The notes under the pieces: model-generated | The model's database searches: none | What the model was told of the DNA's origin: nothing | The model's input: the letters and a program-made list of their open reading frames with translations, nothing else | From: Vanrija pseudolonga | Lineage: Eukaryota > Basidiomycota > Tremellomycetes > Trichosporonales > Trichosporonaceae | Direction of reading: 5' to 3' | DNA: 64,000 nucleotides | NCBI RefSeq assembly: GCF_020906515.1 | Contig: NC_085853.1 | Coordinates: forward strand, 992,001 to 1,056,000 | Position numbers and translations under genes: made by a program | Shown here: positions 45,751-57,206 of the stretch, piece after piece | How the letters are laid out: every line of letters begins with the position of its first letter | Position numbering within the stretch: the first letter of the stretch is position 1

Positions 45751-48700
45751 TGCGGGTGGGTGAGGTTTGTGAGTGACTCTGAGAGAGAGAAGGTGAGCTT
45801 GCGACAAAGTCGTCAGAGTCACCACCGGTGCTCCCTCCGGCACCACCGAACTTTAGTCACTACCAAGCTGACTGACGTCACCCACTGAGCCGACGTCGGG
45901 CCCGACTACACAAGCCAGCTCAACACTTCCCCCAACCTCACCGCATGATGGTCTTCTTCGCACAGTCGTGTCGTTTCACATCAGCGTCAAGAAGTGTCCA
46001 ACGGCCCAAGTCGGCTGCGTGAATCGTGTGAGTACAAGGCCTCTGGGCGGAAATGTTCAATGATACGTCTCTATCACTATTTGACCCCAACGGCGCCCGT
46101 TACAGTTCTTCAAAAGCCGAAAGTCTATTCTCGCCGAGAAAGCCATTCGGTCTCAGCCTCGGGACTGCTCTGCCTCGTACCGAAGTATCGGACGCGATCG
46201 CTACCGCAAGATAGCAAGCCTAGGGACTGGCAAAAACAAACCCTGTGCATCATGTGGTCGCACACGACACCAAACCGCGACCCTCCAGGGAAGGAGTCGG
46301 CTCGGTGGCCGGCCAGGTGACCGAATCCTACTGGAGCGGTGACTGCAGTATCGACTCGTCTGACATCGCTCACACGAGCCAGTGAAAACAACACACGGCG
46401 GCTAGTGAGGCGTGCAAACAACGACAACTACGAATGCTCCTCGCGCAGCAGGCTTGGCAGGCCTTATTGGCCTCTTGCGTGCTATCGCGCGATTAGGGGT
46501 CCGACGTCGTCGGGCCGAGAGTTGCTCCGGCGTGTCACTCCGCACCTGCGGCGATCCGAAGTTGATGGATGCGGGGTGGGGGAGACGGAGGAGGAGAAGG
46601 GTGGGGATGGACTGGCCGTAACACGCCAAGGTGGCCAGCGGCCACTCCGAGCTCGTGCTCAAGGTATCGCGGTCCCATGAGTACCCGGGCACCGCGCGAT
46701 CACACCTGCTTCGTGCTCGAACGGTGGCATGGCAACGCCCATCCGTCCGAGGCCGAAACCAGCGGCTCCGTCCAAGTGGATGTCGGACAGGATGCCGCCA
46801 TGTGCGACCAGTTGGGATCCGCGCACCGGGTAGCACTCCGCCCACGACACAGCGTAGCGCAGTCTGCGAGGTGCCCATGGTTTCGGAGCCGGAGGCGGTC
46901 GACGTGGGCTGGGGCCGTGCAGACCGACGGTCTGTGGCGTCGGTGCAGGTCGAGGTGAAACATGGCGTGTGCTGCGCCGGTGTGGTCGCAAGGTCGTGCT
47001 CGGTCGCGAGATCTCTTGCTCGTGGGACCGGGTGGCTTGCCGCAAACGTCGGGGGTTGCCTTGCCCCTTGGCGATGATCCTCGCGGAGCGGACAGCTTTG
47101 CCGTCTTCCCACAACGTCACTGGCACCACATGCCCTCTGCAGGTCGCACAACGCCACAAGACGTGCTATCGCACACTGCTGTCGTTCTCACTGTCGAGAA
47201 TCCTATTCTTGCTCACTTGCGAATTGTGTTGCCCGCTATCGGAGCCGAGGGCACTGACCGCCACGCTTATTGCCCGACTGATTTCCACGGTGGAAGTCAC
47301 CTTCATGGGCGTGGTCGCCATGCGGTGACGCTCGCACGCGCCGCGTTTCGGCTGTCTCGCGACGATATGATTCGACTAAATGGCGGGGCGTCACCCCTCA
47401 TTGCCGCGCTGGGACCGAGGCACGGGTGGGGTGCTGTGAGGACTGGCGAGAGTACATGGCGACCTGGCTGTCAGCTGGTGGGCATACAGGCGCAGCTACC
47501 TCGTTGCGCTGGCGAGCCAGCCCGTCGGCATGTCGTCGCCCTCCGTATCCGCCGCCCTCCGTATCCGCTCTCCGTATCCGCCGCTCTCCGTATCCACCGC
47601 TCTCCGTATCCGCCTTGCCCCCGCGTTACTGCGTCGGCACCACACGGAGGCGTCGACGTACGTGATTTCCGCCACGATGATGTGATGCCGCCATTGTGAT
47701 CACCATCCGACGCCTCGCCGAGGTTTGCCATCGCCATTCGCGAAAGTCCGAGAGCCTGCCACCGAATCGGCGCCATGTCCCTCGTGCTTCAAGCTCAGTT
47801 CCTCCGGTTAGCTGGGGAGTCTCGTTGCTCAGCGGATGGCATTGGACCAACCCCATGAGCCTGCACCGAACCCCGTGGGCGCGGATCGCTGCCGTGCAGA
47901 TCGTCTCGCCCCAGCGACCCCGGCAGGTTTCACATGCCGTCAGAGCGGACCCGCCAGCGCGGTGCGGTGGATGCACCTTATGACGTCGGCACGCGTGCTG
48001 TCGGCATCCTCGTGTGGGGCTCGAAACGAGCGTCGTGCGCGCGTGTTGACGAGGATGGCGAGCGAAGTCTGACACACTCCCGGCTCTGCGGAAATTGACC
48101 GGTCGTAGGTTGTGGCCGAACCGCGAGGAGCATGTGCGTCCATGCGCAGTTCGGGGTCACGGCGGGCAAAGCCCACGCCTCGCGTCATCTTGGACTTTTG
48201 ATGGACGTGCGGCCTGCATCGCGGAGTTGGCGGCAGCTACCGTTGCTCCTCGCTGTGCATGCTGTCCGTTGGCACGGCTTAACGAGCAGCACCAGCTCGT
48301 TCCCGTGCATTTGAGACAGGCGGCCGATGCTGGTACACTGCACAGTCAGTGCCAAGCCCAGCCAGGACCCATATCCAGGAGTTGGAAGCCGATGCTCCGT
48401 TGTCGCTCCCGAGTCTTGTGTGGCGGGGGCCGACGCAGCCGTCAACAGTCAGCAGCACCTCGATGTGCCATCCTGCATTATTGCTGGGGTGTCGAAAACC
48501 TGCCAGGATCCGGCGTACTCCCTTCAACGCGTGTGCCCGGCGAAGCCCCGTGGGGCTCGGAACTTGGAATGGACGAGAGTGGGTGGGGGCGGGCATCGAC
48601 GAGCGCCCATGATCCGGGATAAATATCCTGCTGCGGCCCCGCGGGCATGGAGTCGGCTCACGCTCGGTGCACCACGCTGTACCAATGTTTGCATGCCGTC

Positions 48701-50179
48701 GCGTCCACATATATTTGCAGAACTGGCACCAAACCGACGAATGGTGGGCCGACACGGCGTGGTGCCTCGTGGTGCCACTGGGGCTACCGACGCTAAGGTT
48801 AACATCAATTGCCGTCAAGGCCGTCCGCACGGCTGTCGGGCAGGGATCATCATCAACCGACCGACGACCGGCGTCGTCGTCCTCGCTCGTCGCGCGGAAG
48901 CTCACTGGCTGTTGCTGCAATGTTGATCAGGAGTCAGGCCAGGGCCGACGAGCTCCTGCTGGGACCCCAGGGGGGCCTATGTGGTGTTGCTTGGGGCCGA
49001 GGCCTGGGCCGTGCACCCACCGAGGACCGATTTCCGCTACCAACGCCTGTGAGAGCACGCTGTCCCAGATCAATAACAGATCTGTGGGCTGGCGGCAAAA
49101 AATAGCGTAGATCACTTGGCGACTGACTGCCTGCCTGGCCGCTGCGTGTGTCACACAACCCACACCCACTCTAGCCCATCAGGTGACATGCGTTGCAATG
49201 GCCGTCTGCGAGCCATCGCGCTCGTCACGCACAACATGGCCGCAGGTGCTGCGGGTGGACGTCGAGGCGGTGGCGGCAACTAGCAGGAAGGTGTTGTGGG
49301 GCAGGCAGAGCTTTCACCGTTTGCCCGCGATCATGTGGTCTCATGCCCGCCTGGCGTGCTAACTGGCCAGTCGGTGTACCTCCGTACTCTGTTCATAGCA
49401 AAGGGGCTCTGATTGCGTGCCGACTCGAAGAGTTGTCCACAGCCAATGACGGACAACAGCCGCACCGAGGGGGGTGCATTGGTGTCGGCTAATCACGACT
49501 AGTGACGATTCGACTCGGTACGCTGCATGCTGCACACGCAGTGCAAGGGTTGTGTAGTTTGAGCGGCCAACAGGCATCCAGTCATTTGCGCGTTTGTTTG
49601 CTTTTTTTGCACGGCGCGCGCTAGAAACATTGCAATCAAGTCGAGTGCCTCGCCTTGCTATTGTGCCTTGAGCATGTTGCCGCTGCCGTTGCTGCGCGCG
49701 CTCTGCATCCGAGGGGGTGCACGCATGCTGCTAATCAAGGTGGAGGGTGGCGTTCGAGATAGAACCTCGCGGTCCCAGAGCAGAGGAAACCTTTCAGGGA
49801 CGACTACCCGTTGCACCATGCGGTCCACTTGGTGTGCACCTCGTGACACCACCCGAATGCATCATGCGGTACCATGTGGAGCCCTATCGCTTGCCGGCCC
49901 GAAACCGTCACTACTAGCCTTGCTTTTGCCCAATCCCAACCGGGGCACACACCCTCATGGGCAACCAAGCAAGCGCGCTCGCCGAGTGGCGCGGCGCGCT
50001 GGGAATAGCCCCTCGCATGGACGCAGGCCCCAGGCCCGCTTGCGGCCACCCACCCACCCAACCCACCCATCCGACTGGTCTTGCTTTAAGAGCCCACTGC
50101 TAGCGCGAGATTGAGACCTTATCCGCCTGGCCCCCCTCCCCTCTAAACACTCTCCATCACCTCGACACACATAGCAGGG
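45751..50179. other. Gene-poor interval of 4.4 kb
   Basis: Many overlapping open frames exist but none shows a known domain, signal peptide plus sensible length, or splice pattern. Base composition is slightly less GC-rich and codon bias in every frame is weak, unlike the genes on either side. A small minisatellite lies at 47538-47614. The last 100 bp are the promoter and leader of the peptide transporter. It may be decayed repeat sequence, but no terminal repeats or element proteins were recognised. Confidence 0.45.
47538..47614. repeat. Minisatellite with CTCCGTATCC core
   Basis: Five imperfect units of 13-16 bp sharing CTCCGTATCC with CGCC/CGCT/CACC spacers. It lies inside the gene-poor interval. 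Confidence 0.85.
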
Positions 50180-52931
50180 ATGGCGGCGAACTACAACGAG
50201 AAGGGCATCGAGCCCGTGGTCGACCATGGCAACCAGGAGTTTTACGACGGCAAGGAGAAGCGCGACATCTACGACGTCGATGTCGGCGCGCCTCAGGACC
50301 ACCACGTCGTTGACGAGGTGATTCAGTCCAAGTGAGTAAAGAGACTTGCGGTGTACTACAAGGCCTCTCACTAACTCTGTCGCAGTGAGATTGAGGCCAC
50401 TGGCCATGAGCTCGAGGACCTCGAGGGCAAGATGGCCCTTCTCACGCCGGAGCGCACTCGTAGGGTGAGTCCGCCACACTCGTCGGACCCGAGACCGCCA
50501 CCAACCGCTAACCCACCACCAGATCATCCACTCCCTCTACAAGGCGCACGAGTACGACCAGAACTTCCCCCGCCCCATCCTTGACCGGATGCAGGAGTAC
50601 CTCAACGACCCTTCGGCCGACCACGTCGAGGACGACAAGGAGCCCAACAAGCTCCTCGCTGAGATGAAGCTCGAGGCCATTCTTGCCACCGAGAACTCGC
50701 CCTACCTCGAGGTCCGCGCCAACGTTGACCCCACCGACGACGTCAACATGCCCTCGCTCACCTTCCGTGTCCTTGTCATGGGCACCATCTTCTCCGGTAT
50801 CGGCTCGTTCATCGACGGTCTCTTCCTTCAGCGTCAGCCCACTGTCTCGATTTCCGCCAACGTGGCCCAGCTGGCTGCCTACCCCGTCGGCAAGTTCATG
50901 CACCTGATCCTTCCTACCCGCAAGTTCCGCCTGTTTGGCCAGGAGATGTCGCTCAACCCCGGACGCTTCTCGCGCAAGGAGCACATGCTTATCACCATCA
51001 TGTGCAACGTCTCCTTCGTCAGCTCGTACACTGGCTACATTATCCCCACCCAGGCTCTCCCCTTCTTCTTCGACATGGGTTTCGCCCGCAAGTTTGGCTA
51101 CCAGATCCTTGCCGCCCTCGGCACCAACTTTGTTGGTTACGGTCTCGCCGGTCTTTGCCGTCGTTTCCTCGTCTACCCCGCCGTCGCCATCTGGCCTTCG
51201 TCGCTCTCGCAGATTGCGCTTAACAGGGCTTTCCACTCGGAGACCAACGAGCCCGTCCCTGCCTTTGGACGCATCTGGCGCTCGTCGCAGCAGAAGTCCT
51301 TCCTCCTCATCTTCCTCTTCTCCTTCATCTACTTCTTCTTCCCCGGATTTATCTTCCAGGCCCTCTCGTACTTCTCGTGGATGACTTGGATCGCCCCCAA
51401 CAACGCTCCCCTCACCTACGTTACCGGCACCATGAACGGTCTCGGTGTCAACCCTTGGCCTACCTTTGACTGGAACATGCTCAACCCCAACGGCAACCTG
51501 ACCCTCACCGTCCCCACCTTCACCTTCGTCAACCAGTTCATCGGCATGATCTTCTACACGGTCATGACGCTCATCATCTACTACAAGAATGCTTGGAACA
51601 CCGCCTACCTTCCTATCAACACGAACAAGACCTATGACAATCGCGGCAAGCGCTACAACGTCACCAAGATTCTCAACGATGACAGCAACTTTGACAACGA
51701 GAAGTACCAGCAGTACTCGGAGCCTTGGATGGGCGCCGCCTACATTGTCGCCTTCATCTTCTACTTCGTCATGTACGGTGCCACCGTTGCCTACGTCGCC
51801 ATCTACCACCGCAACGACCTCAAGGTTGGTTTCCGCAGCGCCGTCAAGAGCTTCAAGAAGACCTTCCACAAGGGCATCGAGGAGGAGGACGAGGACGACA
51901 TCTCGGAGGATGTCCACTACCGTCTCATGAAGCAGTACCCCGAGGTTCCCGAGTGGCAGTACCTCATCATCATGCTCGTCGCCATGGGCATTGGCATGGC
52001 TGGTCTCGGCGCCTACCCCACGCACGTCAGCCCCGCTGTCGTCCTCTTCGGTGTCATTATGCCCCTCGTCGTTATGATCCCCTGTGGTCTCGTCCAGGCC
52101 ATCACCGGTATCGCTGTGCCTCTCAACGTCATTGCCGAGTTCATCGGTGGTGCCATTGTCCCCGGCAACGCCAACTCGCTCATCTACTTCAAGACGTACG
52201 GATACATTGCCGCTTACCAGGCTCTTCTCTTCTGCAACGACCTCAAGCTCGCCCACTACCTGCACCTTCCTCCCAGGCACACCTTCTACATGCAGATCTG
52301 GGCCACCCTCATCTACTGCTTCGTCCAGTCCGCCATCCAGAACTTCATCATGGGCTTCCGTGACGTCTGCACCGCCGACGCTGTCTTCGGCATGTCCTGC
52401 CCTGGTTCCAACACCTTCTTCACTTCGGCGGTGTTCTGGGGCACCCTGGGTCCTCACAAGCTGTTCGGTCCGGGCAAGCGCTACAACATGATGCTTCTCG
52501 GTTTCCCTGCCGGTTTCCTCCTCGTCTTCCTGGTCTGGGGCCTCCGCAAGCTCTTCCCCAAGAACGAGATGCTCCGCCAGTGCCACCCCGTCATGATCGC
52601 CGCCGGTCCCGCCTACTGGGGTGCGCCATACAACATGTCGTACCTTATCCCCAACATCTACATTACGTGGTTCTCGTTCGGTTTCATCCGTAAGCGTTAC
52701 ACCGCGTTCTGGGCCAAGTACAACTACATTGTCGCCGCCGCCATGCCCGCCGGTATCGCCGTGTCTGCCCTTGTCATCTTCTTCGCCCTTGCCATCCCCA
52801 AGGATGGTACACTCGCCATCGACTGGTGGGGCAACAACGTCATCAGCCAGGGCTGCGAGGCCACTGGTTGTGCTCGCCTCAAGGTGGCTCCTGGCGAGAT
52901 CTTTGGCAACCCCAAGGGCTCGTTCACTTAA
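50180..52931 (+). CDS. OPT-family oligopeptide transporter
   Basis: Proton-coupled plasma-membrane importer of small peptides (OPT family; relatives also carry glutathione or metal chelates). 879 residues from exons 50180-50331, 50386-50464 and 50523-52931. A hydrophilic, acidic N-terminus of about 150 residues precedes the first membrane span. The family signatures are visible as SLNPGRFSRKEH (NPG motif, near residue 220) and YLHLPPRHTFYMQIWAT (the KIPPR-like motif, near residue 660). Around 14-16 hydrophobic spans can be counted, including a very aromatic one (LLIFLFSFIYFFFPGFIF). Both introns preserve phase. Codons are highly optimal throughout the third exon, so expression is likely strong. 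No neighbouring peptidase that would suggest a peptide-use cluster. Confidence 0.95.
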
Positions 52932-52943
52932 ACTAAAAAATAC

Positions 52944-52949
52944 AATAAA
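52944..52949 (+). terminator. Polyadenylation signal of the peptide transporter
   Basis: AATAAA in an A-rich setting (AAAAAATACAATAAAC) just after the stop codon, the classical cleavage/polyadenylation hexamer. Confidence 0.6.
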
Positions 52950-53391
52950 CATTGGTTAATGTCTTAATCGTAGTCTCTTATGTGGGCGATTGCTAGTTAG
53001 TACTTGTATGAATCCGAGTGCTCAGTGAGGGAACGACGCAGTGGTAGTCGATGAGTGGCGCGGCTAATGAACTTGACTGACGTCGGCGTCAGTCGTGTCA
53101 GAGACGTTGCGACATCCGGATCATCGGTATCAGGATGAATAGAGGAACAGTACAACATAATGGTTATCAAAGGCCTCAGCCGGACGAGTTACTATCTTGG
53201 GGTGGATAAGCCATATCGTGTCTCGGGGCCGCGACATTGCGCCGAGGCTATTTTCTTTCGGTTTGAGCTTGCCTCTTCCCGCCGTAGAGAAGAACCTCAA
53301 GCAAAACCAGGTACCGAAGACAATTGTTGAGGCTCCGTGGTTGGAGGTCTGCTCCCCTATCCTCAACGGTAATGCCAGGCCGTCACCGGGG

Positions 53392-53783
53392 CTGGACAGT
53401 GGCACCGCGTGGTCCACTACCAAGAGCCCCGATATAGGCAGAATAAGGTTGCTTAGTGGATTCCACGTCCGCCCGCCCCCATAGAACCGACTTGACGACG
53501 GTGACGTCGCGAGCTAACGATCCCCATCCCGAGCCGGGGGTGTGGGGCAACAGATGCGGGGTACCTCAGCCCCAGCAGCGTCCACGCATGCTCCGCTCCC
53601 AGGGTATCGCAACACCACATCCACTTGGTCGATGTAGGTGCTCCCGGCATGCAGCAAGCTCCGCACCAGTCGAACCGAGGGCCGTCGCGAGAGCCTCATC
53701 TCCTGAGGCCATACGCGAGCTATGTACCATGTGGCGGCTGCGGTACCTGGGCCGCCGAGTCCCGATAGTTGATCAGTTCTCCC
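53392..53783. repeat. Diverged dispersed repeat, copy A
   Basis: Shares an ordered series of blocks with copy B at 54384-54757: TGGCACCGCGTGGT, then CCAAGA, AATAAGGTT, TTAGTGG, CTTGACGACGGTG, GTCGAACCG and finally CCCGA-AGTTG-TCAGTT-TCC, with nearly equal spacing over 370-390 bp. The blocks between are diverged. Direct orientation relative to copy B. Family unknown; no coding capacity seen. Confidence 0.65.
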
Positions 53784-54049
53784 GTGCCACAAGGACCGTT
53801 GACGCGGAGGAATCATGGTCAAGGCCGTGTGAAGTGGGGGAAACTACCACCACCAATGGTAGCGGGTGATTGGGAACCCATGCGAGCGCCGCCCCCGCCT
53901 GGCTGCCTTTCTCTCCATCCTCAGCAGTCGCCTCCGCCACGCCCAGTGTGCCACCCACACCTGCTACGAATTCATTGCCTGCTTCCATTCCTTCCAAACG
54001 TTCTTCGTTCATCCTCGAGCCTCCTACACATCCCTCCACTGGGGACAGC

Positions 54050-54202
54050 CTAGCAGGTGCAGACGGTGTGGCGGCCAAAGGTCCTGCAGCAGGGCAGCAT
54101 ACCGGGCTCGGGGGCGGGCTCAGCCTCGGGCTCCGCCACAGGGACGGGCGCGGCAGCGACGAGGGCGAGGAGGGCGAGGGCGGTGAACACGCGGGCGAGC
54201 AT
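54050..54202 (-). CDS. Small secreted cysteine-containing peptide (50 residues)
   Basis: Starts ATG in the context CACAGCACAATG and runs 51 codons to TAG. The first 18 residues (MLARVFTALALLALVAAA) are a textbook signal peptide. An acidic Ala/Pro/Glu stretch (APVPVAEPEAEPAPEPG) follows, resembling a propeptide, and then a 16-residue end MLPCCRTFGRHTVCTC with four cysteines (CC, C, C). A TATAAG sits about 125 bp upstream (54325-54330, minus strand). No homologue is recognised. A GTATGC inside the peptide could act as a splice donor; splicing to the AG at 54051 would replace the cysteine end by a short different tail (CPQWRDV), so the unspliced reading is preferred but not proved. Role could be effector, toxin-like, pheromone-like or wall peptide; none is shown. 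Confidence 0.6.
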   Translation of the reverse strand: MLARVFTALALLALVAAAPVPVAEPEAEPAPEPGMLPCCRTFGRHTVCTC

Positions 54203-55236
54203 TGTGCTGTGTGTGTGTTGGTTCGCTGGGCTGGGAGTCGCTCGGAAGGGTTGTTGTGTTGTCGCGTTGGCGTGTAATAAGAGGTGGCTGATGCTGTCCC
54301 AATGGAAGCCACCAAGACATGCTTCTTATACATGTAGCTTGTACCCCTGGCTCCACCTGTATCCACTAGCCCGGCGACATCCACTAGACGTTGGCACCGC
54401 GTGGTGCGTCCCAAGAATACACATTTAGACGCAATAAGGTTAATTAGTGGGCCTCAGGCTCGCACATCCGCATGGACCCGCCCGTCTCCGCCCTTGCAGC
54501 TTGACGACGGTGGAGCGCAGCACTGCTATCCCGCTTGACTACAGCGGGCAGCTTCTCTCCGCCGAGGCTGCTCGGCCGGACCACAAGGGCGTACCCCGAA
54601 GGACAAGAGTGGGCTCGGGGTGTAATGCGCTCCGCCCGAGACGAGCGAGTGGTGGACCTTCCCGAGGGAGTCGAGTCGGCCGGACGGAGGAGGCGCACCT
54701 CCTATGTCGAACCGGCGAAGCCTCGGGCGCCACGATCCCGAAGTTGCTGAGTTGTCCGACTTCATTACCAACCTATATCACGGGTATTCCATGCTATTGG
54801 CATCCGAGGCCGCCAGACCGCGGGCTTTGCCACAGGCCAGCGAGATTGCGGCGTGTTGCGGACGCATAAGCGTTGAACTGTGGTGGAATCGTGCCAGCCC
54901 AGCCCTCTTGCCGTGTTCCCCCGCGCCTATTTTCAAGTCCACTAAGCCTAAATCCATGCAATACCATTGCCCCGATCCACCAACACTCTCTCAGCATGCA
55001 TGCATCCCAAAACGACAGCGCTCCAACGTCCAAACCACGCCCAACTCCCTGCGCCACCAAGTTGACTCTCCCACGTGGAAAGTGCCACACCTCCACATTT
55101 CACCGGTAACCCCGCCTCGTGGCAATCGAGGCTCGCTCCTCGCCGACCCGAGTTGCAGTCGCGCCAACCAGCGCCGGCGCATCTCACAACGTCGAGCTCG
55201 CTGCTGCAGCTGCTGCAACAACAACACTAGCGCACC
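54203..55236. other. Intergenic with repeat copy B
   Basis: 1 kb between the small peptide gene and the divergent complex I gene. It contains the peptide's promoter, repeat copy B and the complex I promoter. No further gene recognised. Confidence 0.5.
54384..54757. repeat. Diverged dispersed repeat, copy B
   Basis: Partner of copy A, about 1 kb away in the same orientation; the same blocks occur in the same order. The two copies bracket the small secreted peptide gene and its promoter. Not long or similar enough to call target duplications or terminal repeats. Confidence 0.65.
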
Positions 55237-56095
55237 ATGTCCGTCCTCGCCGCCCGCCGCGCATGGCGCCTCCCCGCCCTCGCCGCCCGCCAGGTGCGCC
55301 TCGCGTCGTCGTCGTCCTCGTCGTCGGCACCAGCCTTCAGCCCCTCGGACAAGGCGCCGCGCGACGCCGCACCCGCGCAGTCGCCCAACGTTGCCGGCAC
55401 GTGGAGCCGCGACCAGAACCCCAAGGCGGCTGCGTTTGACAACTCGCGCTTCGAGCAGGTCGACTTTGCCGTCCAGCCCGACTCGCTGAGCGCCATGGGC
55501 CTGGTCAGCGAGCAGCCGATCACGTTTGTCCACCAGCGTGTTATCGCTTGCGACGGTGGTGAGTGCGCGTGTGGCCAGGCGACGGAGTTAGGAGATGGGC
55601 AAGAGGGCGGCGGAGTGTGTCGAGGAGAGGAGGGGGGAAGCAGAGGGGCAGTGATGCTCAGAGGCGAGACGGTGGGGCAGAGCAGCAACGTCACCAAGGT
55701 CAACAGTGACGGAGACGTCCGCTGAGGCCGATGATTCGCGACACCGAGGCTTGCGCGAGCGCGCGGGCGCCGGCGTGATGCCGCCGTGGTGGGGGCCGAC
55801 ACTCCGAGTCGTCGACGGCGTTGGTGTCGTCGACATTGTGGGAGCATGAGCGAGCAGGCGCCGACTGAGCTCGCGGACGACCTCATCCCTCTCCATCTCT
55901 GCGACCGCTCCTCCGCGCCCCACATCGAACGCCCACGCTGACAATACAGGCGGCGGACCCCTCGGCCACCCCAAGATCTTCATCAACCTCGACAAGGAGG
56001 GACCCCGCGCCTGCGGCTACTGGTGAGGTTGTGTTCGGTGGACAACGACGCTGACGACCAGCGGTGCGCGGTATGAGCAGGAGCACCACCACTAA
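55237..56095 (+). CDS. Mitochondrial complex I subunit NDUFS6 (13-kDa, zf-CHCC)
   Basis: Zinc-binding accessory subunit needed for late assembly of NADH:ubiquinone oxidoreductase. 142 residues from exons 55237-55558, 55950-56022 and 56062-56095. The N-terminus (SVLAARRAWRLPALAARQVR) is a mitochondrial targeting sequence rich in Arg and Ala. The zinc site reads [20 protein letters not shown] and ACGYCGARY, giving ligands C105, H114, C129 and C132. The last exon of 34 nt supplies the final Cys and the family's histidine tail (EQEHHH). Ending at the earlier TGA would lose C132, so splicing at GTGAGG is required. The first intron is long (391 nt). Convergent with the next gene. Its presence indicates a functional complex I, absent from fermentative ascomycete yeasts. 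Confidence 0.93.
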
Positions 56096-56302
56096 ATATG
56101 GGTTAGAGAATGCAGCATGTCGGACTAGCAGCCGGGCGAGCGAGCCGAGGGGTGTGGCGCGATGCTGGGCGTGGATGGGCGCGGTGTAGTCAAAGCAGCA
56201 AGGCAGAGTCAAGCAAGGGCGGGGCGCGACGACAAGCAACACGGCAGCACGTCATACATCCCACAGCCATCTACTACTCCTCTCACGCCGACGCCCGCCT
56301 GC

Positions 56303-56905
56303 CTAGATGACGACGACCTCGTTGACCTCGAGCACGAGGGCGCCGAGGACGAGCGCGGCGAGGCTGAGGCCCCAGCCGCCAATGTACGAGACGTAGCGGA
56401 CGAGGTGGCGGCGCTCCCACTCGTTGACGAGCTCGTCGGCCTCCTTGCCGGCGGGGTCGGAGCTGCTGACGCCCTTGAGGCTGTCGTCCTTCTCGAGCGC
56501 GAGGAGCTTCTCGTTGACGGGGAGGATGAAGCCCGTGATGGGGATGATGGTGAGCCCGACGACGGCGGCGGCGGTCGCGAGCTGGCGGACCTGCGTGACG
56601 GGGTGGCTACGGGCGATGTAGATGTCGACGACGGCCGCGAGCGCCGTGGGGATGACGGCCCATTTCTAGCGTGTGGTCAGCGCGAGAGCGTGCACGTGAA
56701 GACTAGCCAAACTCACCATGCCGGCGCGGTAGTAGCTCGCCCACGCCTTGACGCGGTCGCCGGGCGAGATGGACACGTCGGCGAGGCGGCCGCGCAGGAG
56801 CGGGACGACGCCCATGGCCGTCGCGCCAATGTTGGTGTAGAGCACGAGCGAGTGCAGCTGCGAGGCGCCGACGAGGGCAAAGGTGGTCGCGCGGAGGTCT
56901 GGCAT
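56303..56905 (-). CDS. DUF1772-family membrane protein
   Basis: 183 residues from exons 56717-56905 and 56303-56665 (51-nt intron). Four hydrophobic spans fit the DUF1772 layout: an N-terminal span with ALVGASQLHSLVLYTNIGAT, a second pair after KWAVIPTALAAVVDIYIA and AAAVVGLTIIPITGFI, and a last one near GWGLSLAALVLGALV. NEKLLAL and WERRHLVRY are the conserved polar stretch between spans. Some relatives are anthrone oxygenases in fungal polyketide pathways, but most have no assigned role and no polyketide genes lie nearby. Its 3' end is only about 200 bp from that of NDUFS6. Confidence 0.85.
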
Positions 56906-57206
56906 TGTGCTTGCTTGGTAGGGGGTGAAGTGGTTGTTGTGTTGTGAAGCGAGCGAGCGTGGGAGTTGGGTTTTATGGTTGCGGCGTGCCGGCACACAAA
57001 CCAAGGCAACGACGACGACGTCATGGTCCCGGCCGGCACGGCGGCGGCGGCACGTTTCAACAAGTGAGCAAGTGGGATGCATGCCGCCACTGGATCTGGT
57101 CCTGCCTGCCAACGCGCGTCGCGGCTGGCATACTCCGTCGCCGACCACAAACCTATGCTAAACACTGCATGCACACCATCTATAGGAAACCATCTATACT
57201 TTGCCC
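56906..57206. other. Intergenic
   Basis: 301 bp between two minus-strand genes. Promoter of the DUF1772 gene and 3' end of the next; nothing else seen. Confidence 0.5.

Larger units (their letters stand above)
52932..54049. other. Intergenic with diverged dispersed repeat
   Basis: 1.1 kb. The transporter's 3' end has an AATAAA hexamer at 52944-52949, 13 bp after the stop. The rest contains repeat copy A (53392-53783) and no recognisable gene. Confidence 0.5.

Noticed and set aside
46659-47159. 166-codon minus-strand frame considered as a mobile-element fragment
   Set aside because: No transposase, reverse transcriptase, integrase or zinc-knuckle motif could be identified, and no terminal repeats flank it.
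50508-52952. 814-codon open frame on the minus strand across the oligopeptide transporter
   Set aside because: Same cause as above: antisense of highly optimal codons. It is full of Asp, Glu, Val and Gly with no domain, and lacks an independent promoter or splice pattern.
53640-53740. tRNA-derived SINE within repeat copy A (minus-strand GGTTCGACTGG resembles a Pol III B box)
   Set aside because: The A box is poor and its spacing to the B box differs between copies A and B; no poly-A or tRNA-like fold was found.
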